Below are positions 1 through 9,547 of a DNA stretch of 64,000 bases, one piece after another. The stretch comes from CAWIOX01 sp963837775. Lineage in GTDB: Bacteria; Pseudomonadota; Gammaproteobacteria; Burkholderiales; Burkholderiaceae_D. The stretch covers positions 496,001-560,000 of the forward strand of contig CAWIOX010000004.1 of NCBI GenBank assembly GCA_963837775.1, given 5' to 3'. The notes under the pieces are model-generated. The model had not been told where the DNA came from. It did not search any database and saw only the letters and a list, made by a program, of their open reading frames with translations. Position 1 is the stretch's first letter, and each line of letters starts with the position of its first letter. The position numbers and the translations under genes were made by a program.

Positions 1-56
1 TTCAGCATGCCATCGCTCTACGGCAAGCGCCGCGCACGAACCGGGTCGCTCCGGAA

Positions 57-656
57 CTATAAGACCCGATACACCTGACCGGTCTGCCGGCCTTCGACGC
101 TCCTGCTGTAGGCCAGCGCGACTCGGCTGGCGGGGACTGCCTCGAAGCCGCGGAAATACGGGCCGTAGCCCTCCATCGATTCCTGCAGCACCGACGGGCT
201 GACCACGTTGATCCGCAGGCCGCGCGGCAGTTCGATCGCGCTGGCTCTGGCGAATCCCTCCACGGCGGCGTTGACCGTGGTCGCGTTGACGCCATACAAG
301 ATCGGCTGCTCAGTCAGGATGCCGCTGGTCAGCGTGATCGAACCGTCATCATTCAGGAAATCAATGCCGGCCAGGGCCACGTTGATTTGCCCCATCAACT
401 TGTCCTGCAAGCCGACGGCAAACAACTCCGGCGTAAATTCCGCCAGCGGGCCGAAATGCACCTTGCCGGCGGCAACCACAATCGCATCCACTTTGCCGGT
501 CTGCGCAAACAGCGCGCGCACCTTGCCGATATCGGTGATGTCGACCTGGTAATCGCCGTGGGTATTGCCCACCTGGATGATCTCGTGACGGGTGCCGAGC
601 TCTTGCACGACCGCCTTGCCGATGGTGCCACTGGCACCGATAACGATGATTTTCAT
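57..656 (-). CDS. Short-chain dehydrogenase-like protein, catalytic motif atypical
   Basis: Predicted NAD(P)-binding Rossmann protein of 199 residues, short for the short-chain dehydrogenase/reductase family. The nucleotide loop GASGTIG is at residues 7-13, and a VVAAG stretch follows in the position of the family NNAG motif. A serine is present in TLTSG, but the usual YxxxK pair is not: the tyrosine in ILYGVNATT has no lysine four residues on. It may therefore not be a classical dehydrogenase. The start at 656 is preferred over the in-frame ATG at 662 because AAAGGA lies 7 bases upstream of 656 and only 1 base upstream of 662. It stands alone, downstream of a repeat-bearing intergenic region. 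Substrate unknown. Confidence 0.85.
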   Translation of the reverse strand: MKIIVIGASGTIGKAVVQELGTRHEIIQVGNTHGDYQVDITDIGKVRALFAQTGKVDAIVVAAGKVHFGPLAEFTPELFAVGLQDKLMGQINVALAGIDFLNDDGSITLTSGILTEQPILYGVNATTVNAAVEGFARASAIELPRGLRINVVSPSVLQESMEGYGPYFRGFEAVPASRVALAYSRSVEGRQTGQVYRVL

Positions 657-771
657 GGCCATCCTTTGGGAGTGTTGGAAAGTGATGCCGCTGCACCTTT
701 TGCGCTGGCGGCGATCAGCATTTCCATTATTGTCGCAATCAGGACTGAAATGAATGCGAGCAGGCTCCTGA

Positions 772-868
772 AGTTACCCACATTTTCTGTGGATAACTCT
801 GTGCGCAAGAGCTCGCCGGATTGCCTAAGTTATTGATGTAAAAAGCTTTTATGGCCATGCAGGATTAC
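772..868. repeat. Direct repeat copy 1 with facing DnaA-box-like sites
   Basis: A 97-bp block repeated without gaps 236 bp further on, at 1008-1104. The first ~39 bases are identical in the two copies and the rest diverges moderately. It contains TTACCCACA facing TGTGGATAA, separated by five bases. The second is a perfect complement of the DnaA box TTATCCACA; the first differs from the box at one base. The region between the dehydrogenase and the DUF445 gene (657-1156) holds only these two copies and no gene. Confidence 0.8.
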
Positions 869-1007
869 GCTGCAGCGGCTTGCAGACGGGGAGTCGGGCC
901 GCCGGGAAATTGTTAGCCATAGCTGTAGCGCGGCCCGCGGCCTCTTTCTGTCAGCACATTGCGCGCTCTGGATTGATGACCAGCCCCGATTGATCGGAAC
1001 ACTCCGG

Positions 1008-1104
1008 AGTTACCCACATTTTCTGTGGATAACTCTGTGCGCAAGAAGTCATGCAACTACTTAAGTCATTGATATAAAACAATTTTATAGCTATGCAGGA
1101 TTAC
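1008..1104. repeat. Direct repeat copy 2 with facing DnaA-box-like sites
   Basis: Second copy of the block at 772-868, same orientation and same internal spacing, including the facing TTACCCACA / TGTGGATAA pair. Its 3' end lies about 50 bp from the stop codon of the DUF445 gene. Confidence 0.8.
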
Positions 1105-1156
1105 CTTGCACGGTGGATGACTTGCTCAACAGCATCCACCGATCCCACTGCCAGTT

Positions 1157-2450
1157 TCAGGCGAACGGCAAATACAGCACGATCGCATGCAGCACTATGC
1201 CGATCAGGCCGCCGACCACGGTGCCGTTGATGCGGATGAATTGCAGGTCGCTGCCGACGCTCAGTTCCAGCTCGCGCACCAGTTCGCTGTCTTCCCACTG
1301 CTTGACGGTGCTGGCGATGTGCAGCGCGATGGTGTCGCGCAAATCGCCAGCCAGGCCGCGCGCGGCGTCGGCCATGTGATCGTTGATCGAATCGCGCAGC
1401 GCCGGATTGTCCGCCAGCCACTGCCCCATATGGCGGGCGCCGTCGGCGATTTTTGCGCGCAGCGACGAATCGTCCTTGGCCAGATCGTCGCGCAGCCATG
1501 CCTTGAGCTGACCCCACAGGCCGTCGATATACTGCGCGGCTTGCGGCGAGGCCAGCAGCTGCTGCTTCCAGTGGTTGATTTTCTGATGGAAGGCCGGATC
1601 GTTTTTCATCCGTTCAAGGAATTCCTGCACCACTTCATCGAACTGCTGGCGGCGCGGATGGGCCGGATCGTCGCCGATGTCATGCAGCCAGTGATTGATG
1701 CTGCCGACCAGCGAGGTTGAAATCTTCAGGCTGAATTCCTCGGGATCGGCGACCATGCCCAGCATCTGCATCAGGCTCGGATATTCGCGCCCCGCCACTT
1801 CGACAATCATGCCGGCCAGCGCCTTTTGGGTGGCGGGATCATCCAGCACGGTCGCCAGTTTGCGCAGCCCCTCGTTCAGCAGCAACTGGTGCCGGTTGTC
1901 CTCGGTCAGAATATCCAGCAAGCGGCCGATGGTCTGGCCCAGATCCAGCTGCTCCATGCGCTGCTGTATCGCATTGCGCAAGGCATTCTGCACCCGCGCG
2001 TCGTCAATGAAATCGAGACCATTGGCCACCAGCGCCAGCACCTTGCCGGCAAACACGTCGGCGTTATTGCCCGCATTCAGCCAGCCGGCAATCTTCTGGG
2101 CCGGATCGAAGCTGCGGATTTTTTCCACCAGCGTGTCGGTCGCCAGAAACTTGTCGCGCACAAAAATCGCCAGATTGTCGGCGATGCGCACCTTGTTGCG
2201 CGGAATGATCGCGGTATGCGGAATCGGCAAGCCCAGCGGGCGCTTGAACAAGCGCCACCACCGCAAACCAGTCCGCCAGCGCACCGATCATCGCCGCCTC
2301 CGCAAACGCCGCGACCCAGCCCCACAGCCCCATCCCCTGCTGCCAGCGCGCCAGGATGAACAGCAAGGTGACGCCAGCCAGCAGCGCGGTCGCCGAGCGC
2401 TTCATGTTGCTCAATTGTTGTTGTTTGGTATTGGGATTCATGGACTTCAT
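1157..2450 (-). CDS. DUF445 (YjiN-like) inner membrane protein, one frameshift
   Basis: DUF445 family membrane protein of about 430 residues; its function is not established. The N-terminus carries a hydrophobic segment (ATALLAGVTLLFILARW) and the family signature AFAEAAMIGALADWFAVVAL, followed in another frame by FKRPLGLPIPHTAIIPRNK. The two frames join near 2250, where one extra T turns the expected CTG-TTC into CTTGTTC. A long amphipathic helical middle follows, and the C-terminus is a second hydrophobic segment (IVLYLPFA), giving the usual two-anchor layout. Possible starts are the ATGs at 2450, 2441 and 2405, none with a clear ribosome site. The frameshift is probably a sequence error. 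Confidence 0.8.
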
Positions 2451-2603
2451 GGTGGTATGCGTGAATGTGTTGCGGATACGCATTTTACTGTATGGGGCAA
2501 GCGCCTAACAGCCTTGCGCCTTGCGCTTCGCTTCCCATTTTTTGCTTGCCACCCAGACTGAAAAGGCCGTAAGCCGCACACCAAGGGCTCAACAAGCTGA
2601 GAT

Positions 2604-2629
2604 GCAGGCCGCAAGTGCATGCGGCCTGC
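2604..2629. terminator. 10-bp perfect inverted repeat, possible terminator
   Basis: GCAGGCCGCA and its exact complement TGCGGCCTGC are separated by six bases, just 3' of the minus-strand HiPIP gene. No T tract follows on either strand, so factor-independent termination is uncertain. Confidence 0.4.
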
Positions 2630-2649
2630 GGCCTTGCCGGAATGACGAC

Positions 2650-3078
2650 TCAGGCCTTCTTGGTCCACAGGGTGCACCAGCCCGTGGGGCTGATCTGGCC
2701 ATCGACCAGCTTGCAGGTATTCGACTCGGCGATGAAATTCACGCAGTTGCTGCACTTCTGCTCGCCCTTCGGCTGAGTCTGGTACTGCACGCTTGCCTTT
2801 GGCATTTTCTTGGTCGCCGCCGGGGTGGCAGCATTCGCGCTGGTAACGGGAGAACTGAAAAGCGCGATCGGCACAAACAGGCTGCAGCCAACCGCCAGTG
2901 TTCCGCGCAGCACCACCCTGCGCGGCGGGATGTCCACTTTCGGCTTGCGCTCTCCTTCGGACGAGTCCTCCCGTGTCTTTCTCGCCGCATCGAGGCGATC
3001 TGCGGCAAGCTTGTCCGTTCGCGCTTTCAACTGGCCCTTGAACCGCTTCCAGTTGCCTTCAACATTATTCCAGTTCAT
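2650..3078 (-). CDS. HiPIP-type iron-sulfur protein with CsbD-like N-terminus
   Basis: A 142-residue protein in three parts. Residues 1-30 (MNWNNVEGNWKRFKGQLK...) match the start of CsbD-like stress proteins. A linker then leads to a Tat-like export signal, PPRRVVLRG followed by a hydrophobic run ending SANA. The last ~50 residues have the cysteine spacing of high-potential iron-sulfur proteins (C-x2-C-x9-C-x12-C: KCSNC, NTCKL, GWCTLW), expected to hold one 4Fe-4S cluster as a periplasmic electron carrier. The start at 3078 is set by AGGAG eight bases upstream. A full-length CsbD domain is not present. A CsbD-like head ahead of a Tat signal is unusual and may be an extended signal n-region rather than a working domain. 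Confidence 0.85.
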   Translation of the reverse strand: MNWNNVEGNWKRFKGQLKARTDKLAADRLDAARKTREDSSEGERKPKVDIPPRRVVLRGTLAVGCSLFVPIALFSSPVTSANAATPAATKKMPKASVQYQTQPKGEQKCSNCVNFIAESNTCKLVDGQISPTGWCTLWTKKA

Positions 3079-3162
3079 ATCACACTCCTTCTGTCCAGAA
3101 ACCGGCTGGCGGAATTGCCAATCGAGCATTTTTCGTTAATAGCTTGGATCGGAATGGCCAGT

Positions 3163-3486
3163 CTAAAGCGGGCCTGACAAGGATTTGAAACCAAGGATCA
3201 GCGCCCCGATCACTGCATTAATGGACACGCTGAGCGCCATCGGGACAAAAAAGAATGCGGACAATATGGGCGCCAGCATCAGTATTTCGGATAAGGCGCC
3301 GAATCCATACAGCATGCAACTCATGAACAGCCAGCGCCTCATGTAAGTAGTGAGCCATCTGGCCTGATGCTGATTGTGCCGCCACGCGACTGCGCGCTCG
3401 AATACATTGCCTTTGCTAACGTCCTTAAACAGCCAGCTAAAGAAAAAATAGCGATAAAGCAAGATTCGGAAGGGACAGTCAGCCAT
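3163..3486 (-). CDS. Small hypothetical membrane protein
   Basis: A 107-residue protein I do not recognise. The first half is rich in aromatic and basic residues (ILLYRYFFFSWLF, then HNQHQARW). The second half holds two hydrophobic stretches (FMSCMLYGFGALSEILMLAPILSAFFF and ALSVSINAVIGALILGF), so it is probably an inner membrane protein with two transmembrane segments. The ATG at 3486 has no strong ribosome site. It stands alone between the HiPIP gene and the end of the cobalamin operon. Bases 3487-3724 hold no supported gene. Confidence 0.55.
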   Translation of the reverse strand: MADCPFRILLYRYFFFSWLFKDVSKGNVFERAVAWRHNQHQARWLTTYMRRWLFMSCMLYGFGALSEILMLAPILSAFFFVPMALSVSINAVIGALILGFKSLSGPL

Positions 3487-3724
3487 GGCAAATCAATCGA
3501 AATAATGATGGATAGCAGCATGAAAAATAAGAATTCAAGCTTGGATGTCTATCATTTGACTATAGTTTGCTCTTCAGTTCTTGCAAGCTGCGTTGCAAGA
3601 CCGGCACCACAGGACGGGCTGCCAGGCCCAACTTTCGACGCGCTCAGATTGCGCTCAAGATATTGGTCTTCACGGACTCAATGCCAGCCTCCTGGCGGCA
3701 AGCAGGCGTTTGCCGCACGCATTT

Positions 3725-3798
3725 TCATACTCCCCACTGTATTTTTAAAACACCAATAAATCCGTGCGGAAAACCGCATGTTATTGGCAATACTCCCC
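3725..3798 (-). repeat. 74-bp dispersed intergenic repeat, copy A
   Basis: One of seven related copies in the window. In minus orientation it starts GGGGAGTATTG, has the CCGCACGGATTTATTGG core and TTTTAAAAATAC, and ends GGGGAGTATG. Its left end lies four bases past the stop codon of cobQ, the last gene of the cobalamin operon. Confidence 0.75.
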
Positions 3799-3802
3799 TA
3801 TT

Positions 3803-5283
3803 TTATGATTTTTCAGGGTGCCATAGCGCGGCCAGCAAGGGCGCTGCGGCATCGGCGATGCGGTCCAGGCTGTGTTCGCGCAACTGGCCCAGGTCGACCG
3901 TGTTGTCGGTTTCCAGTCCGGCCCAGCGCAGCAGCGCGGCGCAGGCGGCCGGATGGTCGAACAGGCCGTGCAGGTAGCTGCCGAGAATCTGGTCGTCGTT
4001 TGAACGTGCGCCTTCCGGCCGCGCCTGCGCGCCATCTTTGATGCTGAAGGCCGGGCGCGCCAGCGCTGCGCCGTGCGAGATGCCCATGTGGATTTCATAG
4101 CCTGCGACCTCGGCATGGCCGTCTGCATTTTCGTCAACAAATGCGCAATGGCCGCTGACCTGCGCCAGCCGCTTGTCCTGGGTCAGCGTGGTGTCGATCT
4201 CGAGCAGGCCGAGCGCGGGCGTGACGCCGGGCGCGCCTTCGACGCCGTGCGGGTCGGCCACGCTGTGGCCCAGCATCTGGTAGCCGCCGCAGATGCCGAT
4301 CAGCTTGCCGCCGTAGCGCAGGTGCTTGCTGATCGCGTGCTGCCAGCCTTGCGCCTTCAGCCAGTCGAGGTCGCCGCGGGTGTTCTTGCTGCCGGGCAGG
4401 ATGATCAGGTCGGCGGGCGGGATCGCGTGGCCGGGGCCGACGAAGATCAGGTCGACGTCGGGATGGGCGCGCAGCGCGTCGAAATCGGTGTGGTTGCTGA
4501 TGCGCGGAAACACCGGCACCGCGATGCGGAATTTGCCGCCGCCGCTCTGGCCGCTGCTGGATCGCGTCTTCGGCGTCCAGATGCAGCCCGTGCAGGTAAG
4601 GCAGCACCGCCAGCACCGGCTTGCCGGTCTGCTGCTCCAGCCAGTCGAGGCCCGGTTGCAGCAGGCTGATGTCGCCGCGAAAACGGTTGATCGACGAAGC
4701 CGATGATGCGCGCCCGTTCGCTGTCGGACAGGCAGGCCAGCGTGCCGACGAAATGCGCGAACACGCCGCCGCGGTCGATGTCGGCCACCAGGATCACCGG
4801 GCAATCGACCGCTTCGGCAAAACCCATGTTGGCGATGTCGCGCTCGCGCAGATTGATCTCGGCCGGGCTGCCGGCGCCTTCGACCATCACCACTTCATAC
4901 TTGGCCAGCAGCCGCTGGTGCGACTCCAGCACCGCGGCCATCGCGATGGTCTTGTACTGGTGGTAATCGCGCGCGTTCATGTCGGCGCGCACCTGGCCGT
5001 GGATGATGACTTGCGCGCCGGTGTCGCTCGACGGTTTCAGCAGCACCGGATTCATGTCGGTATGCGGCTCCAGCCCGGCGGCGCGCGCCTGCAAGGCCTG
5101 GGCGCGGCCGATCTCGCCGCCGTCGGCGGTCACTGCGCTGTTCAGAGCCATGTTCTGCGGCTTGAACGGCACCACCCGCACCCCTGCGCGCGCCAGCAGG
5201 CGGCACAGCGCGGCGACCACGGTGGATTTGCCGGCGTCGGAGGTGGTGCCCTGCACCATCAGGGTTCGGTACGGGAAATTCAT
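3803..5283 (-). CDS. cobQ: Cobyric acid synthase, two frameshifts
   Basis: Glutamine-dependent amidotransferase that amidates adenosylcobyrinic acid a,c-diamide at the b, d, e and g side chains (CobQ/CbiP). The N-terminal dethiobiotin-synthase-like ATPase has the P-loop GTTSDAGKS near residue 12 and VVPFKPQNMALNS. The C-terminal class I glutaminase domain has LIGICGGYQMLG with the nucleophile cysteine, and the histidine of GSYLHGLFDH near the end. The reading frame breaks near 4692 (one extra base within GFV-INRFRGD) and again near 4555 (before SGQSGGGKF). Restoring both gives the usual length of about 490 residues. It is the last gene of the cobalamin operon; its ATG lies 4 bp past the btuF stop. 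Confidence 0.9.
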
Positions 5284-5287
5284 GCTT

Positions 5288-6180
5288 TCATTTGATCTTT
5301 CGGTGTTGGCGCGCCTGTTCGAGTTTTTCGCACAGCGCGGCCGCGCCGTCGATCATGCGCGGGCCGGAGCGGCTGAGCAGGTCGCCGTCGAGCGAGAACA
5401 GGTTGCCGCGGCGCACCGCGGTCATCGTGCGTGTACGGCTGCCACAGATTGACGCCGCCGCTGCTCTGGTTGCGCTGGTCGCCGCTGAGAATGGCTTCCG
5501 GATCTTGCTGCAGCACCGCTTCGATGCTGACATTCGGCGCGGTCACCGTCATGCCGGCGAAGATGTTCTCGCCGCCGCACACGCGCATCGCGTCGCTGAC
5601 GATGTGCTGGCCGTTGAGCGTGTACAGCGGCTTGTCCCAGACCTGGTAAAAAGTGCGCACCGGCGGCCGGTTTTGATACTGCGCCCTCAGTTTTGCCAGT
5701 TTCTGGCGCAACTCGGCCGCCGCCGCCTGCGCGGTCTGGTCGGTGCCCAGCAGCCGGCCGATGCGCTGGATGCTGCCGGCGATGTCGTCGAGCTGGCGCG
5801 GCTCGCTGTAGAACAGCGGGATGCCGAGCTGGCGCAATTGCTCGGTCTGGCGCTCCGCGTTGCCGTGCAGCCAGACCACGATCAGGTCCGGCTTCAGCGC
5901 AATCACCCGTTCCATGTCGACCTGGCGGTTGTCGCCGACCAGCGGGATGCTTTTCGCGGCGGGCTGGAAAATCGCTGTAGCTGACGGTGCCGACGATGCG
6001 CGCGCCGCCGCCGGCCGCGAACACCAGTTCGGTCACGTGCGGCGCCAGCGTCACCACCCGCTGCGCCGGCTTTGGCAGCGTCACCGTCTGGCCGGCGTCG
6101 TCCTGCACGCTGATCGCCGCCAGCGCCTGAGCGGCGCACAGGCAGAGCGCGAATGCAGCCAATAAGCTTCGTTGATTCAT
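5288..6180 (-). CDS. btuF: Periplasmic corrinoid-binding protein, BtuF-like, two frameshifts
   Basis: Substrate-binding protein of an ABC importer for vitamin B12 or cobinamide. It has a clear signal peptide (LLAAFALCLCAAQALA) and the BtuF/periplasmic-binding pattern RVVTLAPHVTELVFAAGG, VGTVSYSDFP, MERVIALKPDLIVVW. The frame breaks near 5970 (one extra T in a T run) and near 5430 (after NLWQPYT), where the true C-terminus continues as TMTAVRRGNLFSLDGDLLSRSG. Restored length is about 297 residues. The start ATG at 6180 overlaps the preceding stop as ATGA. It probably works with btuC and btuD upstream in the operon and with the outer membrane receptor BtuB. Confidence 0.87.
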
Positions 6181-7181
6181 TGTCGTTCCTTGCGCCAGTC
6201 GCCCAGCGCCTGTTCCAGCCGCTGCCAGCCGGCCTGGTCCGGCGGCAGGCCGAGCCGTATCCCGCGTGATGCATTGGTGAACAGCCTGACCCAGATCCCG
6301 CGCTGCGCCATGTGCTGCCAGAATTCTGTGGCCTGTGGCTGCGGCCACCACTGGTACAGATCGCTGCCGCTGCTGGCGATGCGATGGCTTGCCAGCAGTT
6401 GCCGCAGGCGCGCGCCGGCCGCCTGCAAGTCGGCCCGCATCGCCTGCTGCCAGGTGCGGTCGTCCAGCGCGGCGCGGCCGATCTGCTGCGCCGGGCCGCT
6501 GACCGCCCACGGGCCGAGCAGGTCGGCCAGCGCGCTCAATAGTTGCTGCTGCGCGGCGACGAAACCCAGCCGCAAACCGGCCAGTCCGAAGAATTTGCCG
6601 ACCGAGCGCAGCACGATCAGGCCGGGCCGGTCGCTCCACGGCGCGATGCTGTTGTGCGGCGTCATGTCGCCGAACGCTTCATCGACCACCAGCCAGCCGC
6701 CGCGCGCCGCCAGCCGCTTGGACCAGGCCAGCAAGTGTTCCAGCGCGACTGTGGCGCCGGTCGGGTTGTTCGGATTGCAGATCACCAGCACCTCGCACGC
6801 ATCGACTGCCGCATCCAGTTCGGCGTAAGGCACTTGCCGCATTGCATGGCCGTGGTGCGCCCAGTGGTGCGCGTGTTCCGCATACGAAGGCGCAGCCACC
6901 GTCACCCTCGACGGCCCATTCGACAATGCGCGCAAGCGCGGCAGCGCCTGGATCGCGGCCTGCGTGCCGGCCACCGGCAGCATCAGCGGCGCGTTGTAAT
7001 ACGCGCAAGCGGCCAGCGCCAGCGCCGGATCGTTTTCCGGCAAGCGGTGCCAGACATCTTGTGCCAGCGCCGGCACCGGATACGGTTGCGGGTTGATGCC
7101 GGTCGACAGGTCGAGCCAGTCCGGCAAAGGCCGGCCGAAGCGCAGCGCCGCGTCGCGCAGATTGCCGCCGTGTTCAAGCAT
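6177..7181 (-). CDS. cobC: Threonine-phosphate decarboxylase (CobC/CobD type)
   Basis: PLP-dependent class I/II aminotransferase-fold enzyme of 334 residues that decarboxylates L-threonine phosphate to the aminopropanol linker phosphate of cobalamin (named CobD in Salmonella, CobC in aerobic-pathway species). Visible motifs are LDLSTGINPQPYP near residue 25, ICNPNNPTG, LVVDEAFGD with the cofactor-ring aspartate, and the PLP lysine in SVGKFFGLAGLRLGF. The gene is intact. It is followed by btuF with an ATGA overlap and is separated from cbiB upstream by repeat copy B. Confidence 0.92.
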   Translation of the reverse strand: MLEHGGNLRDAALRFGRPLPDWLDLSTGINPQPYPVPALAQDVWHRLPENDPALALAACAYYNAPLMLPVAGTQAAIQALPRLRALSNGPSRVTVAAPSYAEHAHHWAHHGHAMRQVPYAELDAAVDACEVLVICNPNNPTGATVALEHLLAWSKRLAARGGWLVVDEAFGDMTPHNSIAPWSDRPGLIVLRSVGKFFGLAGLRLGFVAAQQQLLSALADLLGPWAVSGPAQQIGRAALDDRTWQQAMRADLQAAGARLRQLLASHRIASSGSDLYQWWPQPQATEFWQHMAQRGIWVRLFTNASRGIRLGLPPDQAGWQRLEQALGDWRKERQ

Positions 7182-7209
7182 GAAGCGTCACCTTAATCAA
7201 GTAATTACA

Positions 7210-7283
7210 GGGGGTATATGGATAAAATATGGTGTTGCCGCACGGATTCATTGGGCCTTAAAAAATACCTGCCCCAGTATATT
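7210..7283 (+). repeat. 74-bp dispersed intergenic repeat, copy B
   Basis: Starts GGGGGTATATG, carries the core CCGCACGGATTCATTGGGC and TTAAAAAATACC, and ends CCCCAGTATATT. Its right end touches the stop codon of cbiB directly. Confidence 0.8.
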
Positions 7284-8224
7284 TCAGAGCCGCAGCAGCC
7301 CGGCCAGCCCCAGGACGGCGATCCACAGCACCGCGGTGGCCGCCACCAGCCGCCAGGCGCGGCCGATGTCGGCGGCAGCCGCAGCGCGCCCGAGGCCCAG
7401 CGGCGGGCGCTGTTCCAGCTCGCCGTCATATACCGCGGCACCGCCCAGCGCCAGACCCAGCGCGCCGGCGCCGCTGGCCATCACCGGCCCGGCGTTGGGG
7501 CTGGACCAGTCTGGCGCCTGCGTGCGCCAGCAATGCCAGGCGCGGCGCTTGTCGGCCACGGTCGCGGCCAGCAGCACATAGGACAAGGCGGTCAGCCGTG
7601 CCGGAATCCAGTTCAGCACATCATCGACGCGCGCGGCAAAACAGCCGAACGCCAGAAAGCGCGGCGTGCGGTAACCCCACATCGCATCCAGCGTATTGGC
7701 GAGACGGAACAGCAGCGCGCCCGGCCCGCCGGCGACCACGAACCAGAACAGCGTGCCGAATACCGCATCGTTGCCGTTTTCCAGCAGCGATTCGGCGGCG
7801 GCCTTGGACAGGTCGGCTTCCTGCGCGGCCTGCGTGTCGCGGCTGACGATGTACGACGTCAGCTGGCGCGCCTGCGCCAGATCGCCGCGCAGCCAGCGCC
7901 TGCGCAATCGGCAGCGTATGCTCGCGCAGGCTGCGCAGGCCGACGCAGAAATACAGCAGCAGCGCATGCAGCACCAGTCCCGCATTGCCGATGCCGGTCA
8001 GCCAGAGCGCCAGCAGCGTGAACGGCAGCACCGCCAGCCCCCACGCCAGCACGCCGCGCCAGAAGCGGCTCGCGCCGCAATTCAAGCCGGCGTTCGATCG
8101 CATTCGCCCAGCGGCCGAAACCCACCAGCGGATGCCAGCGCCGCGTCTCGCCCAGCAGCGCATCGAGCGCCATGCCGGCCAGCGCCAGCAGCGCGAGCAG
8201 CGGCAGGCTCAAGCCGGTCAGCAT
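7284..8224 (-). CDS. cbiB: Adenosylcobinamide-phosphate synthase, two frameshifts
   Basis: Polytopic membrane enzyme (CbiB/CobD) that attaches the aminopropanol linker to adenosylcobyric acid. Family patterns appear in three successive frames: MALDALLGETRRWHPLVGFGRW at the start, LPFTLLALWLTGIG with VGLRSLREHTLPIAQAL in the middle, and LTSYIVSRDT, ESLLENGNDAVFGTLFW and TLDAMWGYR towards the end. Breaks lie near 8090 and 7900. Restored length is about 313 residues, normal for the family. The start overlaps the end of cobU by 7 bases. The frameshifts look like single-base errors. Confidence 0.88.
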
Positions 8225-8777
8225 GGAGCGCCCTTCAGCACCAGCGGCAAGCCGGCGGCGACCAGCACCGCCCGCTCGCAGCGCGCGGCGACCGCCTGAT
8301 TCAGCCGTCCGGCTTCGTCGGCGAACCAGCGCGTGACCGCGCCGAACGGCACCACGCCCATCCCGACCTCGTTCGACACCAGCAGCACGTCGCCGCCACT
8401 GTCATCCAGCGCCTGCAGGAAGCGCTCGCGCTGCACGTGCAAAACAGGCCGGCGGCGTGATGCGCCCGACCTCGGGAAAATCCTGCGCTTCGGCAAACAG
8501 CAGGTTCGACAGCCACAGCGTCAGGCAATCGACCAGCATCAGGCGCTCGGGCGCGCTCCATTGCAGCAGCGCGTCGCCCAGCGCCAGCGGCTCTTCGACC
8601 GTGGTCCAGATCGCCGGACGCTGCTGGCGATGATGCGCGATGCGCAGCGCCATTTCGCCGTCGCCGGCCCTGTGCGGTGGCGATGTACACCACTTCGCGG
8701 CCGGATGCGATGGCCAGGCTCTCCGCATACGCGCTCTTGCCGGAGCGGGCGCCGCCCAGAATCAGGGTACGTGTCAT
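8218..8777 (-). CDS. cobU: Adenosylcobinamide kinase/guanylyltransferase, two frameshifts
   Basis: Bifunctional CobU/CobP enzyme: phosphorylates adenosylcobinamide and transfers GMP to it. The P-loop GGARSGKSAYAE is at residues 8-19, followed by VVYIATAQ. The frame breaks near 8675, continuing as MALRIAHHRQQRP, ERLMLVDCLTLWLSNLLF, and again near 8450, continuing as VLLVSNEVGMGVVPFG with the C-terminal LNQAVAARCERAVLVAAGLP. Restored length is about 186 residues. The start ATG overlaps the btuD stop as ATGA, so translation is probably coupled. Confidence 0.88.
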
Positions 8778-9547
8778 TCAATGTCCTCAGCGGGGATATA
8801 AATTGTGCGCTGGCCGTGCTGCACGGTTTCGATCGGGTGCCCGAGGCAGCGGCTCAGGATCGGCGCCTGCATCACGTCGGCCACAGTCCCGGCCTGCCAG
8901 CGGCCGTCGCCCATCAGCAGCAGCGCATGGCTGGCGACGCTGTGCGCCAGATTCAGGTCGTGGCCGACCATCACCACGGTTTTGCGCTGTTCGCGGCACA
9001 GCCGTGCCAGCAAGCGCATCACGCTGACCTGATGCGCGAGGTCGAGCGCATTGGCCGGTTCGTCCAGCAGCAGCAAGGGCGTGTCCTGCGCCAGCAGCGC
9101 GGCAATCGCGACCCGCTGCCGTTCGCCGCCGGACAGCGTGCGCACGTCGCGCGCGGCCAGCTGATCGACTTCCATCGCCTGCAGCGCCCGGTGCGCGGCC
9201 AGATGGTCGTCGCTGGCTTCCCAGTAGCGGTCGCCGTGGTACGGGTGGCGCGCGGTCAGCACGGTTTCGATCACGCTGTAGCCGAACGCATCGCTGCGCG
9301 CCTGCGGCAGAAAAGCCCGTTCGCGCGCCAGCGCGGCCAGAGGCCAGTCGGCCAGCGGCTTGCCGCCCAGTTCGACGCGGCCGCCATCCGGCTGGCGCAA
9401 GCCGGCCAGCGTGCGCAGCAGCGTGCTTTTGCCGGCGCCGTTGCGGCCGATGATGCACCAGCATTCGCCAGGCTGGATTTGCCAATTCAGTTGATCGAGC
9501 AGCAGGCGCGGGCCGATGTTGAGTTTCAGATTAATGGTACGCATCAT
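8774..9547 (-). CDS. btuD: ABC transporter ATPase for corrinoid uptake, BtuD-like
   Basis: Cytoplasmic ATPase of the BtuCDF-type importer, about 257 residues. Walker A GRNGAGKST, signature LSGGERQRV, Walker B LLLLDEPANALD and the switch histidine in MVGHDLNLAH are all present, so the protein should be active. The start is ATGATG at 9547/9544, overlapping the btuC stop as ATGA, and its stop overlaps the cobU start in the same way. The reading frame runs on from btuC without a stop because of a frameshift in btuC; the two are separate genes. Confidence 0.92.
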   Translation of the reverse strand: MMRTINLKLNIGPRLLLDQLNWQIQPGECWCIIGRNGAGKSTLLRTLAGLRQPDGGRVELGGKPLADWPLAALARERAFLPQARSDAFGYSVIETVLTARHPYHGDRYWEASDDHLAAHRALQAMEVDQLAARDVRTLSGGERQRVAIAALLAQDTPLLLLDEPANALDLAHQVSVMRLLARLCREQRKTVVMVGHDLNLAHSVASHALLLMGDGRWQAGTVADVMQAPILSRCLGHPIETVQHGQRTIYIPAEDIE

